Below are positions 1 through 5,220 of a stretch of DNA of 5,220 nucleotides, one piece after another; the first letter of the stretch is position 1, and each line of letters opens with the position of its first letter. The notes beneath the pieces were generated by a model. The model searched no databases. It worked only from the letters and a program-made list of their open reading frames with translations, and was not told the origin of the DNA. The translations under genes and the position numbers were made by a program. Source of the DNA: Alphaproteobacteria bacterium (GTDB lineage Bacteria > Pseudomonadota > Alphaproteobacteria > UBA7887); assembly GCA_028289725.1 (NCBI GenBank), contig JANQOH010000087.1, positions 1-5,220 of the forward strand, in the 5' to 3' direction.

Positions 1-122
1 CCGAACGTTTCGGACTACCGGTGCACGCCGTGGGCGTCGGCGAAGGCATCGACGATCTCCGGCCGTTCGAACCCAAGGCGTTCGCGCGCGGCTTATTCGG
101 CATCGAGGAACAAACCGCTTAG
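1..122 (+). CDS. ftsY: FtsY, signal recognition particle receptor (3' end only)
   Basis: Only the last 39 codons and the TAG stop (120-122) are present; the first complete codon in the window starts at base 3. The visible tail reads as a typical FtsY C-terminus: a hydrophobic strand, then G-V-G-E-G-I-D-D-L-R-P-F, then A-F-A-R-G-L-F-G and a short acidic end. In the family this GVGE…DL…F segment closes the SRP-type GTPase (NG) domain. FtsY docks ribosome-SRP complexes at the inner membrane for co-translational insertion of membrane proteins. The P-loop and other GTPase motifs lie outside the window. It is followed after 2 bases by yciB, so the two are almost certainly co-transcribed. The motif match is strong despite the short fragment. 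Confidence 0.93.
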   Translation, partial: ERFGLPVHAVGVGEGIDDLRPFEPKAFARGLFGIEEQTA

Positions 123-124
123 CT

Positions 125-700
125 ATGAAACAATTTTTGAAGTTCTTGTTCGAGATCGGACCGCTGGTCGTGTTTTTCTTCGCGAACAGCAAATGGGGCA
201 TCATGCCTGCCACAGCCGCGTTCATGGTGGCCACGGGGATCGCGGTACCCGCGGCTTGGTGGCTTCAGCGCCGCATACCTGTAATGCCACTCGTGTCAGG
301 CGTGTTCGTTCTGGGCTTCGGCGCACTCACCTTGGCGCTGGACGATGAAACCTTCATCAAATTGAAGCCGACGATCGTCAACCTGTTGTTCGCCGCCATT
401 CTCGCCGGCGGACTCGCCCTGCGCCTTCGCTTGCTCGAAAAACTATTTGACTCCGTACTGCAACTCACAGAGCGCGGCTGGCGCTTATTGACCATCCGCT
501 GGATGCTGTTTTTTGTCGTGCTCGCGGCGCTCAACGAAATCGTCTGGCGCACCCAGACGACCGAATTTTGGATTCAGTTCAAACTGTTCGGCATCATGCC
601 GCTGACGCTAATCTTCAGCATGGCGCAACTGCCGCTCATCGCGCGCTACCAGATTTCCGACGACACGGACGAAGACAAGGCCGAGGAACCGGCGGAGTAA
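125..700 (+). CDS. yciB: YciB/IspZ family inner-membrane septation protein A
   Basis: This 191-residue polytopic membrane protein is of normal length for the YciB/IspZ (intracellular septation protein A) family. It opens with the family's N-terminal pattern (K-F-L-F-E-I-G-P-L, then V-F-F-F-A-N near residues 6-21). It carries the conserved loop D-D-E-T-F-I-K-L-K-P-T (73-83), an N-E-I-V-W-R stretch (137-142) and K-L-F-G-I-M-P-L-T (153-161). Hydrophobic segments lie near residues 7-21, 27-47, 52-71, 84-100, 122-140 and 152-172, and the C-terminal tail is acidic and cytosolic-looking. The family is linked to envelope and cell-length maintenance and to septation; its biochemical activity is not settled. 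The ATG is 2 bases after the ftsY stop. A purine-rich GAGGAA (105-110) inside ftsY is the only Shine-Dalgarno candidate, with a rather long 14-base spacing, so translational coupling to ftsY is likely. Synteny with ftsY supports the call. Confidence 0.93.
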   Translation: MKQFLKFLFEIGPLVVFFFANSKWGIMPATAAFMVATGIAVPAAWWLQRRIPVMPLVSGVFVLGFGALTLALDDETFIKLKPTIVNLLFAAILAGGLALRLRLLEKLFDSVLQLTERGWRLLTIRWMLFFVVLAALNEIVWRTQTTEFWIQFKLFGIMPLTLIFSMAQLPLIARYQISDDTDEDKAEEPAE

Positions 701-706
701 TCCGCC
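691..706. terminator. Hairpin at the convergent yciB / Nudix junction
   Basis: GGCGGA (691-696) and TCCGCC (701-706) form a perfect 6-bp inverted repeat around a GTAA loop. Read on the plus strand the loop is a GNRA-type tetraloop. The structure includes the yciB TAA (698-700) and ends 2 bases before the Nudix stop codon (708-710 on the minus strand). Its place between convergent genes suggests it helps end or stabilise both transcripts. No T-run follows on either strand, so it is not a canonical intrinsic terminator. The repeat itself is certain; the function is a guess. Confidence 0.35.
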
Positions 707-707
707 C

Positions 708-1256
708 TCAATAGTGACCGTCATCCCCCGGCGGATTCGTGCGCGGCTGCCAATCGCCGGTCTCGGCCCCTTCGCGGAAGTGATTGAGCGCCCAGTGAAC
801 ACTCGGGAACGCCAAATCCGACCACGGTATCTCGTCCCAATCCAACAGCGCGACTTCCAAACTCTCCTCGCCCGCCGAAACATTGGCGTCGTTTAGGCGC
901 GCCGCATAGATCACCTGAACCTGACTGATCCGCGGAATGTTGTAGACCGCGAGCAGGCGTTCGATCGCGATATCGGCGTTGGCTTCCTCCGCGGCCTCGC
1001 GCGCGGCGCCGACATGGGTCGCTTCCTCCAGTTCGAGGTAGCCGGCCGGGATCGTCCAATAGCCCTTGCGCGGTTCGATCGCGCGCCGGCACAGCAAGAG
1101 CTTCCCTTGCCAGTCGCACACCGCGCCGACGACGACCAACGGGTTGCGGTAGTGGATGAAACCACAGTCGAGACACACATTGCGCGGCCGATTGTCGCCC
1201 TCGGGCACCATGACCGAGGTTGGGCCGGCCTTTTGATTGTTGTTAGAGCTCGTCAT
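708..1256 (-). CDS. Nudix hydrolase with N-terminal half zinc-ribbon (ADP-ribose/NADH pyrophosphatase-like)
   Basis: The 182-residue protein has a Nudix box at residues 72-94: G72, E78, then R86-E87-A-A-E90-E91. This fits GX5EX7REUXEEXGU except that the late Gly is Asn (N93). The metal-binding R-E-x-x-E-E core is intact, so it probably hydrolyses a nucleoside diphosphate linked to another moiety with Mg2+ or Mn2+; the substrate cannot be read from sequence. The N-terminal region (residues 18-44) has P-E-G-D-N-R-P-R, then C28-x2-C31-G-F-I-H-Y-R-N-P, resembling the Nudix_N_2 zinc-ribbon lead-in. The upstream CxxC that usually completes that ribbon is absent, replaced by a Ser/Asn-rich leader. 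No start codon or cysteine lies in the in-frame sequence just upstream, and no clear Shine-Dalgarno precedes the ATG, so the start is moderately uncertain (an in-frame ATG also occurs at residue 16). It is the last gene of the minus-strand block. Confidence 0.88.
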   Translation of the reverse strand: MTSSNNNQKAGPTSVMVPEGDNRPRNVCLDCGFIHYRNPLVVVGAVCDWQGKLLLCRRAIEPRKGYWTIPAGYLELEEATHVGAAREAAEEANADIAIERLLAVYNIPRISQVQVIYAARLNDANVSAGEESLEVALLDWDEIPWSDLAFPSVHWALNHFREGAETGDWQPRTNPPGDDGHY

Positions 1257-1271
1257 AAGGGCACTATGAAA

Positions 1272-1286
1272 GGCGCGCCGCGCGCC
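1272..1286 (-). repeat. GC-only perfect inverted repeat between hydroxylase and Nudix genes
   Basis: On the minus strand two 7-base arms, GGCGCGC and GCGCGCC, flank a single central base. As RNA this would fold as about 6 bp with a 3-base loop. It lies 16 bases downstream of the hydroxylase stop and 15 bases upstream of the Nudix ATG, and is followed on the minus strand by only three T residues. It could be a weak terminator or attenuator, or an element affecting Nudix translation. In GC-rich DNA such palindromes also arise by chance. Confidence 0.3.
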
Positions 1287-1302
1287 GTCCAGGCCGTGCC
1301 GC

Positions 1303-2145
1303 CTATTCGTCGGACGCCCGCCGGCCGATTGGGTAGGTCCCGACCGATCCGCGGAACGGCAGCAACAGCATGTGTCCGAGCGTCAGTTTGGTCGGTTCGC
1401 GAAATTGCTCGAGCCCAATGGTCATGCCGTCATGACCCGCCGCCGGCTGGTCGCGATAGGTGCCGAACAGGCGGTCCCACCACGGCAAATTGAAGCCGAA
1501 ATTGCTGTTTGTCTCGGTTCGCACGACCGAATGATGCACACGATGCATATCGGGGGTGACGACGAACAGCCGAAGCACGCGGTCGAGCGCCAGCGGCAGG
1601 CGGACATTGCCGTGGTTGAACATCGCCGTGCCGTTCAACAGCACCTCGAACAGCACGACCGCAACGGGGTGCGGACCCAATGCCGCCACCGCGGCCAGTT
1701 TGAGCAGCATCGAAAGAACAATCTCGATCGGATGAAACCGCGCGCCGGTGGTGACGTCGATGTCGAGATCCGCGTGATGCATCATGTGCAGCCGCCACAG
1801 CGTCGGCACGGCGTGAAACATCACGTGCTGCAGATAAATGATGAAGTCGAGGATGACGACGGCGAGCAAGACCTCGAGCCACAAAGGCCAAGCGAGCCAG
1901 TTGAAGAGGCCCCAGCCCGCTCCGCCGGCCGCGTGCGCGAGGCCAACCGCAGCGGTGGCGAACAACAGTCGCACGACCACCGTATTCAGCACGACAATAC
2001 CGATATTGGCGACCCAACGCCGCAGCTTGGACATGGTCAAGGCACGGCGCGGCGCGGCGACTTCGGCCAGCGCAACCGCCAGGAATATTCCGAAAAAAGC
2101 GGTCAAGCGAATCGCGGGTTCGTTCTCGGTGATGAAGGCAATCAT
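1303..2145 (-). CDS. Fatty acid hydroxylase / sterol desaturase family membrane di-iron protein
   Basis: This 280-residue integral membrane protein carries the histidine clusters of the fatty acid hydroxylase superfamily (PF04116 type). They are H107-x3-H111, H120-x2-H123-H124, an F-H138-P, an N-H178-G-N and H201-x2-H204-H205. These would ligate a non-haem di-iron centre on the cytosolic face and support O2-dependent hydroxylation or desaturation of a lipid. Hydrophobic segments fall near residues 14-30, 46-70, 84-106 and 141-172, and a soluble tail contains N-S-N-F-G-F-N-L-P-W-W-D-R-L-F-G-T-Y (213-230), a typical family signature. The overall pattern is nearer the bacterial sterol-desaturase-like and alkylglycerol-monooxygenase-like group than a long-chain desaturase, but the lipid substrate is unknown. 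The ATG is the only ordinary start codon after the upstream in-frame stop; no Shine-Dalgarno is visible near it. It lies 42 bases after the lipoprotein gene. Confidence 0.9.
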   Translation of the reverse strand: MIAFITENEPAIRLTAFFGIFLAVALAEVAAPRRALTMSKLRRWVANIGIVVLNTVVVRLLFATAAVGLAHAAGGAGWGLFNWLAWPLWLEVLLAVVILDFIIYLQHVMFHAVPTLWRLHMMHHADLDIDVTTGARFHPIEIVLSMLLKLAAVAALGPHPVAVVLFEVLLNGTAMFNHGNVRLPLALDRVLRLFVVTPDMHRVHHSVVRTETNSNFGFNLPWWDRLFGTYRDQPAAGHDGMTIGLEQFREPTKLTLGHMLLLPFRGSVGTYPIGRRASDE

Positions 2146-2187
2146 GCGCCAGGGGCACGGGCAAAGCGCCGCAATGCCCTCTTATGG

Positions 2188-2874
2188 TTATTGAGCAGCG
2201 GCCACCTTATCAGGGTCGATCACCGGCCGGTACTGAGGCTTGCTCAGACAGGGCGGCTCGCTTTGATCCCGGGGACACAGCATCACCGGGTAATAGGATG
2301 TGATCCCGGCATTCGCGAGGCGAACGTCCAAAACGCTTTCCAACGACGGATCCATCGGCCCCACGACAACCCGGTGATACGGCAGCCCGTTAACCCGCGT
2401 CGTTGCGGTGGTGGCCGGTAAATCCGCCAAATTCCAAGCGACGGCGTGTGCGTCGGTCCTGTCTTCGAAGCTCGCGATCACGACATAGGGCTCGGGCGTT
2501 TCGGTTTCAGTGAATTCCGGCAAAATCACCGGGTCGACCAGGTACTGATCGCGCGCCGCCTCGACGAAGACGCCGCCAAACGCCGTGTTTTGCGGCTCCG
2601 AAATCGCGTGGCCCAATGTCGCGTCGCTGTCAGGAAAATCGTCCGGCCGGCAAATCGGCTCGTCCTGCAGGATTCTCAGCGGCTCGCAATCCTCGCCGGC
2701 GATAACCGACATGCCGTGGCCGTTGCTGGTCTTGCCCGTGGCCACCATGCTAACGCCGTCGATCGTCGCCCGCGCCAATACGAGGCCCGACACCGCCTCA
2801 CCGCACGCCGCGAGGAGCGGTGCGATCGCCGCAATTAGCGTAAAAAGCCGTGTATATGGCCTGAGCGCAAACAT
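2188..2874 (-). CDS. Putative outer-membrane lipoprotein with C-terminal SPOR-like domain
   Basis: The 228-residue protein begins with a short basic and hydrophobic signal peptide ending in the lipobox L21-A-A-C24, followed by Gly. It is therefore predicted to be lipidated at Cys24 and, lacking an Asp at +2, sorted to the outer membrane. Residues 35-80 hold a segment A-T-I-D-G-V-S…G-K-T-S-N-G-H-G…C63…C75, which I recall from uncharacterised alphaproteobacterial lipoproteins. Residues 129-198 (Y-V-V-I-A-S-F…Y-H-R-V-V-V-G-P…L…A-G-I-T-S-Y-Y-P-V) match the shape of a SPOR domain: an opening strand with a short-loop helix, then R-V-x-V-G-P, then a helix and closing strand. SPOR domains bind denuded septal peptidoglycan. 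Four periplasmic cysteines (63, 75, 200, 209) could form two disulfides. A weak GGA (2881-2883) precedes the ATG. The specific role is unknown. Confidence 0.75.
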   Translation of the reverse strand: MFALRPYTRLFTLIAAIAPLLAACGEAVSGLVLARATIDGVSMVATGKTSNGHGMSVIAGEDCEPLRILQDEPICRPDDFPDSDATLGHAISEPQNTAFGGVFVEAARDQYLVDPVILPEFTETETPEPYVVIASFEDRTDAHAVAWNLADLPATTATTRVNGLPYHRVVVGPMDPSLESVLDVRLANAGITSYYPVMLCPRDQSEPPCLSKPQYRPVIDPDKVAAAQ

Positions 2875-2891
2875 GCTGAGTCCATATAGCG

Positions 2892-2904
2892 CCCGCGCAG
2901 CGGG
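2892..2904. repeat. Small hairpin upstream of the lipoprotein gene
   Basis: CCCGC and GCGGG, 5 bp each, flank a 3-base loop 17 bases upstream of the lipoprotein start, within the predicted leader of its mRNA. No U-run follows on the minus strand. A TATATG sequence lies between it and the start but has no matching -35 element. Possibly incidental. Confidence 0.2.
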
Positions 2905-2929
2905 TTTCCGCGATTCCGATTTCAGACAG

Positions 2930-2944
2930 GCCGGCGGCGCCGGC
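2930..2944. repeat. GCCGGC inverted repeat just after the TerB-like gene
   Basis: Two GCCGGC arms (2930-2935 and 2939-2944) flank a 3-base loop, starting 7 bases past the TerB-like stop codon in the direction of transcription. The stem is pure G+C but no T-run follows, so it may pause or stabilise transcript ends rather than terminate. GCCGGC is self-complementary, so each arm is also a palindrome on its own. Confidence 0.25.
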
Positions 2945-2951
2945 TCGGGCT

Positions 2952-3356
2952 TCAGATCGTTTGGTGCCGCGCCTTAGCGCCACGCTCAATGGCGGCGGCC
3001 GCCAACCGGTCAACATCGAGCCTGTGACGCAGAATTTCGAGCAATCGCGCCTCTTCCTGGGTCACTTCGCCATCGGCGGCGGCCACATCACAAGCCACCG
3101 CATAAGCGGTCTCGGCAAGCCGGGCGGGCAAACCGCTGACAATCTGATCGAGCGTGGTTTCCAGACCGTTCTCGTCAGACAGCGCCTCCGCGCAATCCGC
3201 CGCCTGCTGGGTCAGCCCGGACATGTCATAGTCGTTGAAAGCCGGCATCATGCGCACGATATCGCCGATTTGCGCGATTTCGCTGTCGCTCATATTGCCG
3301 TCGGCGGCCGAGACCAAGACCATGGTGTAAATAAGCGCGGATTGGGGTTCGAGCAT
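2952..3356 (-). CDS. TerB-like (tellurite-resistance/DjlA N-domain fold) small protein
   Basis: The 134-residue, all-helical-looking, soluble acidic protein has no signal peptide. Two similar motifs mark the TerB family: S-A-A-D-G-N-M-S-D-S-E-I (16-27) near the N-terminus and A-A-A-D-G-E-V-T-Q-E-E-A (92-103) in the second half, each followed by a helix. In the family these D-G-x-x-x-x-x-E loops form an internally repeated, metal-associated fold. The remaining sequence, including the A-E-T-A-Y-A-V-A-C-D helix (81-90) and the L-L-E-I-L-R-H-R-L-D-V-D end (105-116), also fits. Family members occur beyond tellurite operons, and no terZ, terC, terD or terE gene is present here, so tellurite resistance should not be assumed. 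The start is well supported by GAGG five bases upstream. It lies 67 bases after the helicase gene and 77 before the lipoprotein gene. Confidence 0.82.
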   Translation of the reverse strand: MLEPQSALIYTMVLVSAADGNMSDSEIAQIGDIVRMMPAFNDYDMSGLTQQAADCAEALSDENGLETTLDQIVSGLPARLAETAYAVACDVAAADGEVTQEEARLLEILRHRLDVDRLAAAAIERGAKARHQTI

Positions 3357-3361
3357 TACCG

Positions 3362-3365
3362 CCTC
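3362..3365 (-). promoter_or_regulatory. Shine-Dalgarno for the TerB-like gene
   Basis: On the minus strand GAGG sits 5 bases before the ATG at 3356-3354. It is the best-placed ribosome binding site in the minus-strand block and fixes the TerB-like start. Confidence 0.6.
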
Positions 3366-3423
3366 GTTCCAGTTGTCGGGATGGCCGGTCGCGCCCCTTC
3401 GTCAACGCACCGACGAGCGGGAT

Positions 3424-5220
3424 TTATCGGGAACCGGGGCCCGACGTCAACTCGCCTTGCGTCGGCGCGCCAATAAAGCTGTGGGTCGCGGCCACGGCAT
3501 CGGCCAATCCGACCCGCGCAATCTCGACGCCGTCGGGAAACGCGCTCAAAAGGCGGGTCGGCGCGGCCGGATCAAGCAGAACGAATACACCGCGGTCGTC
3601 TGCACGCCGTACCAAGCGGCCGAACGCCTGACGCAAGCGCAACCGGACGATCATGTCGTCATAGGATCGGCCGCCGAATCGATCGCGCCGCGCACGGTGC
3701 AAAATATCGGGCCGCGGCCACGGCACGCGGTCGAACACAATCAGGCGCAACGAATCGCCGGGCACGTCCACGCCATCGCGCAAGGCATCGGTGCCAAGCA
3801 AGCACGCATCACGCTCCGCACGAAAGATCTCGACCAACGTCGCGGTGTCGAGCGCGTCGACGTGCTGCGCCAGGAGCTGCAAACCGGCTTCGTCGAGCGG
3901 CCGCGCCAAACGCGCGTGAACGCGCCGCAGCCGCCAAATCGCCGTGAAAAGCCCCAGCGCGCCGCCACCGGCGGCGACGAACAATTCGCGATAGGCCGCG
4001 GCCACTTGCGCCGGATCGTCGCGATTCACGTCCGTCACGACGAACACCCGCGTCTGGTCGGCATAGTCGAAGGGTGACGGCACGGTCGCGCGGACCGCCG
4101 GCGCGGACAGATAGCCGACGCCGGTCCGCGTCTGTGCCGCTTGCCAATCCGCCTCGGCATCGTCCGTCGCGTCGCGCAATGTCGCCGAAGTGATCAACGC
4201 CCCATGGGCCGGCCGCAGCACCGCCGTCGCGAATGGCTCGGTCGGATCCACCCAATGACGGTACATGCCGACATCGCGCGGTTGACCGTCATACCGATCG
4301 ATGGCGAACCAATCGACGAACGCGTCCAATGGCTCGCCATCAAGCGATTTGAGCATGGCGCGCCACGGCGCGACCAGATCGAGCCGGCGCCGTCGCAAGG
4401 ACCGCCCGATCGCTTCAATCCGAACGCGAACAGCGGTATCCAGCAATTCGGCGTCGTCATCCAACCGGCGCATCAAAGCCTGTTCGAGACGCTCCATCGG
4501 CTGGGCGAGATCGGCCAGTGCCGTGTCCAGCAACCGTGCCGCGTCCAGCAAGCCTTCGACGGGCGGTCTTGTATCGGTCTCCGACCCGTAGCCGCTATCC
4601 TGCGGCGAACGCGCCGCGACTTGCTGATGCACGAATGACAGAAATTGTTCGCATGGTCCTTCCGGCTGCCGATCGACGACACGCCGCATCCAGCCATCCG
4701 CCGGCAAGGCAAAGGCCGCTTTCAGCACCGCATCGAGCGCTTCCGCCGCCCTGTCATCGCCTTCCACAAGATCGCCGGCCCGTTTGCGCAAGCCGCGCGC
4801 GCGCCCGCGCCGCGTGTCCTCCGCACCGCGCAGCCAGCGCCGGAGCTCTCGCGTTTCCAGGCCCGACAGATGCACGGCGAACGCGCCGTCAGCCGCGTCG
4901 AACAGGTGGTGTCCTTCGTCGAACACGTAGCGGGTCGGCAGGAACGGATCATTGTCGCCCGCCGCCGCAAGCGCCATGACCAGCGCGTGATTCGCGATCA
5001 CCAATTCCGCGTGTCGCGCTTTGCGCGCGGCGCGTTCGATAAAGCACTTCTTCCAGTGCGGACACGCCGAGTAGATGCACTCGCCGCGCCGGTCGGTCAG
5101 TGTCCGCGTGCGCGCCGGTCCCATTAAGTCGGAGAGCCAGCCGGGAAAATCGCCGCCCACCATGTCGCCGTCGCGCGTGAAACGCGCCCAGCGCGCGAAC
5201 AGACCCAGCGCAACGCCGCT
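3424..5220 (-). CDS. ATP-dependent Fe-S DNA helicase, DinG/XPD (Rad3) family, 5' end outside window
   Basis: 598 codons are visible, and the frame stays open through the right edge: residues before the internal ATG at 5161-5163 read R-W-A-R-F-T-R-D-G-D and join smoothly to G-G-D-F-P-G-W-L, so that ATG is not the start. Counting from the first codon in the window, C48, C53 and C59 (C-x4-C-x5-C) are three ligands of the 4Fe-4S cluster typical of XPD/DinG helicases; the first ligand and Walker A must lie beyond 5220. Next come V-I-A-N-H-A-L, then motif II D-E-G-H (101-104; DNA 4909-4920), S-A-T (345-347), a motif IV-like L-G-L-F-T (422-426), motif V G-T-D-A-L-R-D-G-V-D-V-P-G (476-488) with D-R-V-P-W-P-R-P after it, and motif VI Q-A-F-G-R-L-V-R-R (531-539). 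The product should be a 5'-3' superfamily 2 helicase for DNA repair or structure resolution. It is the first visible gene of the block, and all visible motifs are intact. Confidence 0.93.
   Translation of the reverse strand, partial: SGVALGLFARWARFTRDGDMVGGDFPGWLSDLMGPARTRTLTDRRGECIYSACPHWKKCFIERAARKARHAELVIANHALVMALAAAGDNDPFLPTRYVFDEGHHLFDAADGAFAVHLSGLETRELRRWLRGAEDTRRGRARGLRKRAGDLVEGDDRAAEALDAVLKAAFALPADGWMRRVVDRQPEGPCEQFLSFVHQQVAARSPQDSGYGSETDTRPPVEGLLDAARLLDTALADLAQPMERLEQALMRRLDDDAELLDTAVRVRIEAIGRSLRRRRLDLVAPWRAMLKSLDGEPLDAFVDWFAIDRYDGQPRDVGMYRHWVDPTEPFATAVLRPAHGALITSATLRDATDDAEADWQAAQTRTGVGYLSAPAVRATVPSPFDYADQTRVFVVTDVNRDDPAQVAAAYRELFVAAGGGALGLFTAIWRLRRVHARLARPLDEAGLQLLAQHVDALDTATLVEIFRAERDACLLGTDALRDGVDVPGDSLRLIVFDRVPWPRPDILHRARRDRFGGRSYDDMIVRLRLRQAFGRLVRRADDRGVFVLLDPAAPTRLLSAFPDGVEIARVGLADAVAATHSFIGAPTQGELTSGPGSR

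Noticed and set aside
2146..2187. ATT preceded by AAGAGGG as an alternative, upstream start for the hydroxylase.
   Set aside because: ATT starts are very rare and the purine run is too close to it. The ATG at 2145 gives a normal-length family member.
1372..2421. A 349-codon open frame on the plus strand opposite the hydroxylase and lipoprotein genes.
   Set aside because: Its translation is rich in Arg, His, Gln and Asp with no recognisable domain, and it spans two well-supported minus-strand genes and their gap. It is the kind of antisense open frame that GC-rich coding sequence produces.
3376..3405. Possible sigma-70-type promoter for the TerB-like gene: TTGACG on the minus strand (3400-3405) with a 17-base spacer.
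   Set aside because: The hexamer at the -10 position (ATCCCG) is a very poor match, so I do not call a promoter, although the -35-like sequence is real.
3373..4077. A 234-codon plus-strand open frame antisense to the helicase C-terminal half.
   Set aside because: The opposite strand encodes clear helicase motifs V and VI here. The plus-strand product is low-complexity and Arg/Gln-rich with no family resemblance.
5161..5163. ATG as the start of the helicase gene.
   Set aside because: The frame stays open to the window edge, and the upstream residues continue the conserved helicase sequence. This Met is internal and the true start lies beyond 5220.
1..5220. Mobile elements, tRNA/rRNA, CRISPR arrays, phage or toxin-antitoxin genes, riboswitches.
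   Set aside because: I found no transposase or integrase sequence, no direct-repeat array, no tRNA-like cloverleaf and no compositional break. Gaps between genes are all under 80 bases.

Overview
The window looks like a chromosomal, high-GC stretch from an alphaproteobacterium, most likely a Rhodospirillales-type lineage. Three things support this: ftsY followed directly by yciB/ispZ, a common alphaproteobacterial arrangement; a lipoprotein with a 'GKT…DH/GH…C…C' central segment that I recall as alphaproteobacterial; and an Fe-S DinG/XPD-like helicase of the kind common in that class. The taxonomic call rests on gene order and remembered family resemblance, not on a search.

Layout. The left edge (1-700) is a plus-strand cell-envelope pair: the last codons of ftsY (signal recognition particle receptor) and, 2 bases later, yciB (inner-membrane septation/envelope protein). 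They meet a minus-strand block tail to tail, with only 7 bases between stop codons and a small perfect hairpin on the junction. From 708 to the right edge every gene is on the minus strand. In transcription order these are: a 5'-truncated ATP-dependent Fe-S helicase (running off the window at 5220), a TerB-like small protein, a SPOR-domain lipoprotein, a membrane di-iron fatty acid hydroxylase/sterol desaturase-family protein, and a Nudix hydrolase. Gaps are 67, 77, 42 and 46 bases, so co-transcription of part or all of the block is plausible. However, the gaps are long enough for internal promoters, and two contain small GC-rich hairpins.

How they fit together. FtsY and YciB both concern membrane and envelope biogenesis. 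The minus-strand block mixes nucleic-acid work (helicase), nucleotide housekeeping (Nudix), lipid modification (hydroxylase) and an envelope lipoprotein with a peptidoglycan-binding-type domain. I see no convincing single pathway. There is no transposase, tRNA, CRISPR, toxin-antitoxin pair, phage gene or compositional break. This reads as ordinary core-genome sequence. The points worth a second look are the Nudix protein's degenerate zinc ribbon and Nudix box, the uncharacterised SPOR lipoprotein, and the hairpins at gene junctions. Every stretch over 300 bases is occupied by a gene.
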